From Chrysochromulina parva (taxonomy: Eukaryota; Haptophyta; Prymnesiales; Chrysochromulinaceae): 11,144 bases of DNA. Position 1 is the first letter of the stretch. Every line of letters begins with the position of its first letter. Location: the NCBI GenBank assembly GCA_002887195.1, contig PJAB01001980.1:1-11144 (forward strand). Direction: 5' to 3'. Of the stretch, positions 8,001 through 11,144 are shown piece by piece. The notes beneath the pieces were generated by a model, which saw only the letters and a list, made by a program, of their open reading frames with translations, was not told where the DNA came from and made no database searches. The translations under genes and the position numbers were made by a program.

Positions 8001-10390
8001 GCAACGCGAGGTCCGACGAGGCGGCGGCCGCGATGGGCGGCGGCGCCCCGGAGCCGCCTGCGGCGAGCTTGCTGCCCCCATGGGCACAGAGTGTGCTGCC
8101 GCTGCTGCAGCCGTCGTTCCAATTTGAGGCTGTGGGGATCGGGGGCTTGGACGCGGAGCTCCGGGAGCTCTTCCGGCGTGTCGTGATGCCACGGCTCGTC
8201 TCGCCCGCCACGCGTGCGGCGCTCCGACTTCAAGTCGTGCGCGGCGCTCTGCTGCATGGCCCGCCTGGCACGGGCAAGACCCTCACAGCCCGAAAGATTG
8301 CGGACCTGCTCCATGTGCCACCCGAGCGCACGACGGTCGTTGATGGCCCTGCGCTTGTCTCAAAATTCCTAGGAGAAAGCGAGAAGAATATGCGCGACCT
8401 CTTCGTGCCAGCACAGCTGGAACAAAAGAGCAAGGGCGCCGCCTCCAACCTGCACATCATCATCTTTGATGAGCTCGACGCCATCTGCCGTGCACGCGGC
8501 CACACCGACCAGAGCGCCGGGCTTGTGTACGACTCTCTGGTCAACCAACTCTTGAGCTTGTTGGACGGCGTGGCGCCACTCGACAATGTGCTGCTGCTCG
8601 GGATGACGAATCGCAAGGATCTGATTGACGAAGCCCTGCTGCGCCCGGGTCGCTTCGAGGTGCAGCTCGAGCTCAAGCTCCCCGATCTCGCGGGGCGTGA
8701 GGCCATCCTTCGCATCCACACAGGCGCCCTCGCCGCCCAGGGGCTGCTCGCGCCTTCGCTCCAGCTGCGCACCATCGCGCAGCGGACGGCCTCGTTTAGC
8801 GGCGCGAGCCTCTCTGGCCTCGTACGCTCGGCGACGAGCCGGGCGCTCTCTCGCGTCGTGGCGGCCCTGCCCAAAGGGGCGACCGAGATCCCCTCCCTCT
8901 CGGGCGCGACGCTCCGGCTGCGCGCTGCTGACTTCCTCGCTGCCGTACGTGAGGTGAAGAAGGCTCGAGGCCTCTCCCGCGAGGAGCTCCGTCGTTACCG
9001 AGGGCCGTTACTCCGCCATTCGGACGCGTTTGACGAAGCGTGGCACACGGCGCGCCGACTGGTGGCGCCGTTTGCATCGGCGGCGCCCGTGGCGGCGGCG
9101 GCGGCGGCAGCCTCGTCGACGCGCAGTGTGGACAAGGACAAGGACGGCTTCGGGCGCATCGGCAGCATCCTGATCAGCGGGCCGGCAGGTGGGGGGCGCA
9201 CTTCGTTTGCGGCTCAGCTCGCGGCCGCGTGCAACTTTTCGTTCGTGCAGGTGCTCTCTGCCGACGAGCTGCGTGGTGCGAGCGAGGGCGCGCGTTTGCA
9301 TGCGCTCCAGACGATGGCGGAGGACGCGGCCGCCTCGGACACCGCGGCCATCGTGCTGGACGACATCGAAAGGTTGCTGGGGCATGTGCTGCTCTCGCAC
9401 CACCCTGCCGCGGGAGGCATGCAGGAGACCGTCGAGGCCGCAGGCGCCATGTCACCCGCGATGCTCGAGGCCCTGCTGGCGCTGCTGCGCCGGCCGCCGC
9501 CACGTGGGCGCTCCCTCGTCATCATCGGAACGACTGCCCACTACCCGCTCATCGCACGCACGTCGCTGCTCCATGCTTTTGACGCGCGTGTCGAGCTGCC
9601 TCCGCTGGAGCACCCGGCCGGCGTGTATGAGCTGCTCAGGCTCGCGGGCGCAACACCGGCGCGCGCGGCGGCGGCGGAGGTGGAGGCGGCGGCGCCCGAT
9701 ATGGTACTTGATGAGATGGCTGAGGCGGTGCCAGTTGGGGCCACGATCAAGCAAGTACTGCGCGCGCTCGAACTCTCGCGCATGCCCGAGGAGGAGGCGG
9801 AGACGAAGGGGGCAGAGGCGGAGGGGGCAGAGGCGGAGGTGGAGGATGCCGAGAAGGCGGCGATCGAAGCGGAGGAGGCCGCGCTTAGCGCTGCGGAGGC
9901 CGCCCTAGCCGCCGAAGAGGCCAAGCAGAAGGCCGCGGCGTCATCGGAGAGTGCGGCAGCGACGCGCGCGACTTCATCGGACGGCGCCTTGCTGACGGCG
10001 ACGGTGAGTGCAGAGGGCGTCGCCCGTGTCGACGAGACGGCGGAGAGCGGCGAGGCGGCGGCGTCGGAGGAGGAGGCAGAGCCGGCGGGGGAGGCTGAGG
10101 CGGGCAACGCAGAGGACGAAGAGGATGACGACGACGAGTCGCCTGTCATGGTGACCGAGCCACTTCTCTACGTACCCGTCGACGTCGCGCGCTTCCGCGA
10201 GCTCCTTAGTCTCTCTCCGTGGGCGCTGCGTCTCAAGGAGCACGGAGGCGGTGGCGCGCGCACGCCGGTGGCGCACGTGCATGTGGTTGGTGCCAACGAG
10301 ACGATGCCCACGGAGGCTGTACGGTGGGCCGGCGTGCCGAGCCGGAGCCGCGGCGAGGGGCATCACACTGACAACGCGGAGCAGTTCTGA
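5061..10390 (+). CDS. Signal peptide-IPT/TIG(x5)-F5/8C-NSF D1-D2 fusion ATPase (two exons)
   Basis: The CDS joins 5061-5934 and 6087-10390, giving 1725 aa; ATG 5061 is the first after an in-frame stop at 5013. Residues 1-16 look like a short signal peptide. Five IPT/TIG repeats follow (about 37-135, 138-243, 246-328, 331-448, 452-541), each with a GPxxGGT-type turn. Residues 564-650 and 850-888 are the two halves of an F5/8 type C (discoidin-like) domain, separated by a Cys-rich module (677-705) and an acidic low-complexity stretch. Residues 971-1248 match NSF D1: Walker A GPPGTGKT (1016-1023), pore loop KFLGESE, Walker B IIIFDELDAIC (D1086, E1087), sensor GMTN, arginine fingers in RPGR (1144, 1147). 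Residues 1313-1478 match NSF D2: GPAGGGRT (1323-1330), VLDDIERLL and IIGTTAH. The NSF N domain is absent. An Ala/Glu-rich tail (1523-1643) and an unrecognised C-terminus end the protein. NSF uses ATP to take SNARE complexes apart in the cytosol; that role here is unproven and conflicts with the signal peptide. Confidence 0.82.
5935..6086 (+). other. Phase-1 spliceosomal intron joining two reading frames of the IPT-NSF gene
   Basis: Donor GTGCGT at 5935-5940 and acceptor ACGCAG ending at 6086 bound a 152-nt intron; its length is not a multiple of three, so it links two different frames. The split codon G|AG gives Glu-292. The joined peptide reads AYVKPNE-E-LSCFTTRASAG, which restores a full IPT repeat, where a conserved Cys and a following G-PVEVTS strand are expected. 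Unspliced, the first frame runs on to a stop at 6140. A pyrimidine-rich stretch with CTGAC (6022-6026) could hold the branch point. Confidence 0.85.
7232..7336 (+). other. Cys-rich module (CGGH...CxxCP...WCxxxWCxGDCxW) inside the F5/8C domain
   Basis: Seven cysteines occur at residues 677, 685, 688, 691, 696, 701 and 705 of the spliced protein, around the motifs SCGGHSAS and WCGGDCQW; an eighth follows at 798. The spacing resembles a short extracellular Cys module I recall from algal multidomain proteins, probably disulfide-bonded. It sits in a loop between the two halves of the discoidin-like domain, which supports a non-cytosolic location for this part of the chain. Confidence 0.55.
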
Positions 10391-10403
10391 GAGCCGAGAG
10401 CGG

Positions 10404-10432
10404 TGAAGAGCGGCGACGTTTTGCGCTCTTCA
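10404..10432 (+). other. 9-bp perfect stem-loop in the 3' UTR
   Basis: TGAAGAGCG (10404-10412) pairs perfectly with CGCTCTTCA (10424-10432) across an 11-base loop that contains TTTT. It starts 13 bases after the TGA of the IPT-NSF gene, so it would lie in the 3' UTR. No AATAAA is visible downstream of this stop. It may be an mRNA stability or processing element, or chance. Confidence 0.5.
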
Positions 10433-10601
10433 TCTTTGAGCGGCCTCTCCTGGATACAGCGTAAGATGTGCAAGTTGGCAGGACGGGACGTTTGTTTCGT
10501 TTACGTCGAGGATCGGGATCGCGCGGAACGCGCTAGCCGCTACGGACGCTAGAACCGAAGCCAACGGTCTAGCCGAGCTAGAATATCGGTGGTAAGCGGC
10601 A

Positions 10602-10610
10602 TATAAAAAT
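10602..10610 (+). promoter_or_regulatory. TATA-box-like element in a tail-to-tail spacer
   Basis: TATAAAAAT, followed by ATATAGTATA, is the most AT-rich spot in an otherwise GC-rich window. Neither flanking gene needs a promoter here, because both end facing this region. It could mark an unannotated non-coding transcript, a transcription end region, or nothing. Confidence 0.25.
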
Positions 10611-10994
10611 ATATAGTATACACGCGACCGGTCCGGTTAACGCATTTAACGGCGCGCGAGCTCGTCCGGCACAACGCAATCTCGCATAACGCGGTGCCCC
10701 CCGCCGTGCCGGGGGCGTCGCGCGCCTGGGGCGGACGGACGCGGGACGGGTCGGCCCTCGGAAAGGTTACGTAGCCGTACGGGTAGCCGCGAAACGGCCA
10801 AACAACGTTTCCAATCACTTGCGTTCGCTGTCCGGCAGGCTCAACACCTCAAACACATGTTTCGAGATCGTGAATGTGATTCCGACGGCTATCATGCATG
10901 TTTGCCCCTCGTCCGCGGAGCCTACAAACCGACACCCCGCCTTGCCTGCCACCGCCGCCTACGAATCTACGTCCTCTGCTGCTCGTCACGGCGC

Positions 10995-11144
10995 TCAGAC
11001 GACCTCCGTCTCAACGGGCGTGTCGCCGTCCTCATCGGGCGCTTCCACCTCGAGGCCCGTGGCGGCCGCCTCGGCCTCAGCCGCTGCCGCCTCCTCTGCC
11101 GCCTCGAGCGTGGCTAGCGCCGCCTCGCCGCCCTCCATGAGCGC
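10995..11144 (-). CDS. C-terminal end of a minus-strand gene with an acidic Ala/Glu-rich tail
   Basis: On the minus strand the frame is open from the window edge (11144) to TGA at 10997-10995, giving 49 residues that start ALMEGGEAAL and end DGDTPVETEVV. The composition (Ala, Glu, Asp, Val, no Arg, no Cys) is what coding sequence gives here, whereas the overlapping plus-strand frames are Arg/Cys-rich in the way shadow frames are. An internal ATG at 11138 is probably not the start. No domain is visible, so the function cannot be named. The 5' part lies outside the window. Confidence 0.5.
   Translation of the reverse strand, partial: ALMEGGEAALATLEAAEEAAAAEAEAAATGLEVEAPDEDGDTPVETEVV

Larger units (their letters stand above)
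10391..10994. other. Convergent intergenic region with AT-rich island
   Basis: About 600 bases lie between the stops of two genes that face each other. They hold the stem-loop at 10404-10432, four CTAG tetranucleotides between about 10532 and 10582, an AT-rich island near 10583-10620 with TATAAAAAT at 10602-10610, and a GC-rich hairpin (GCCCCC 10696-10701 with GGGGGC 10711-10716). I find no convincing ORF, tRNA or polyadenylation signal. An open minus-strand frame (10818-10549) starts only with GTG and resembles nothing known. Confidence 0.45.

Noticed and set aside
10549..10818. 89-aa minus-strand ORF in the last spacer
   Set aside because: It has only a GTG start, no recognisable domain, and passes through the TATA-like AT-rich island.
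1..11144. CRISPR array, insertion sequence, prophage or bacterial operon
   Set aside because: There are no regularly spaced long repeats, no transposase or integrase motifs and no terminal repeats; the introns and gene layout are eukaryotic.

Overview
The window looks like nuclear DNA of a GC-rich unicellular eukaryote, most likely a haptophyte or similar secondary-plastid alga. The reasons are long multidomain genes with GT-AG introns, no operon structure or Shine-Dalgarno sites, and several protein modules I associate with algal genomes: IPT/TIG arrays, a Cys-rich CGGH...WCxGDCxW module, and a short 'L-NGR-G...RY-V-L' domain. The lineage is an inference; no marker gene is present.

The layout is four genes. 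(1) 2-1567 (+) is the 3' part of a gene whose product has an MSS51 C-terminal-like domain, a KOW-like module and a Gly-rich tail. (2) 1837-4815 (-) encodes a membrane-anchored protein with two tandem inosine-uridine nucleoside hydrolase-like domains. It contains a stop-free 129-nt intron (4081-4209) whose removal makes the two repeats align. (3) 5061-10390 (+) encodes a very large protein: signal peptide, five IPT/TIG repeats, an F5/8 type C (discoidin-like) domain interrupted by a Cys-rich module, then both AAA+ domains of NSF (N-ethylmaleimide-sensitive factor), and an acidic Ala/Glu-rich tail. A 152-nt phase-1 intron (5935-6086) joins its two reading frames. (4) 10995-11144 (-) is the acidic C-terminal end of a gene that runs out of the window.

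Genes 1 and 2 converge over a 269-bp spacer with one AATAAA signal. Genes 2 and 3 diverge from a 245-bp region that holds a (TCAAG)4 repeat and two upstream ORFs. Genes 3 and 4 converge over about 600 bp, which contains a 9-bp stem-loop just after the stop of gene 3 and an AT-rich island.

The most striking item is gene 3. A normally cytosolic SNARE-disassembly ATPase core (NSF D1+D2, without the NSF N domain) lies at the end of a protein that starts as a secreted or lumenal adhesion-type molecule, with no membrane segment that I can see between them. Nothing suggests that the four genes act in one pathway; they look like ordinary eukaryotic neighbours.
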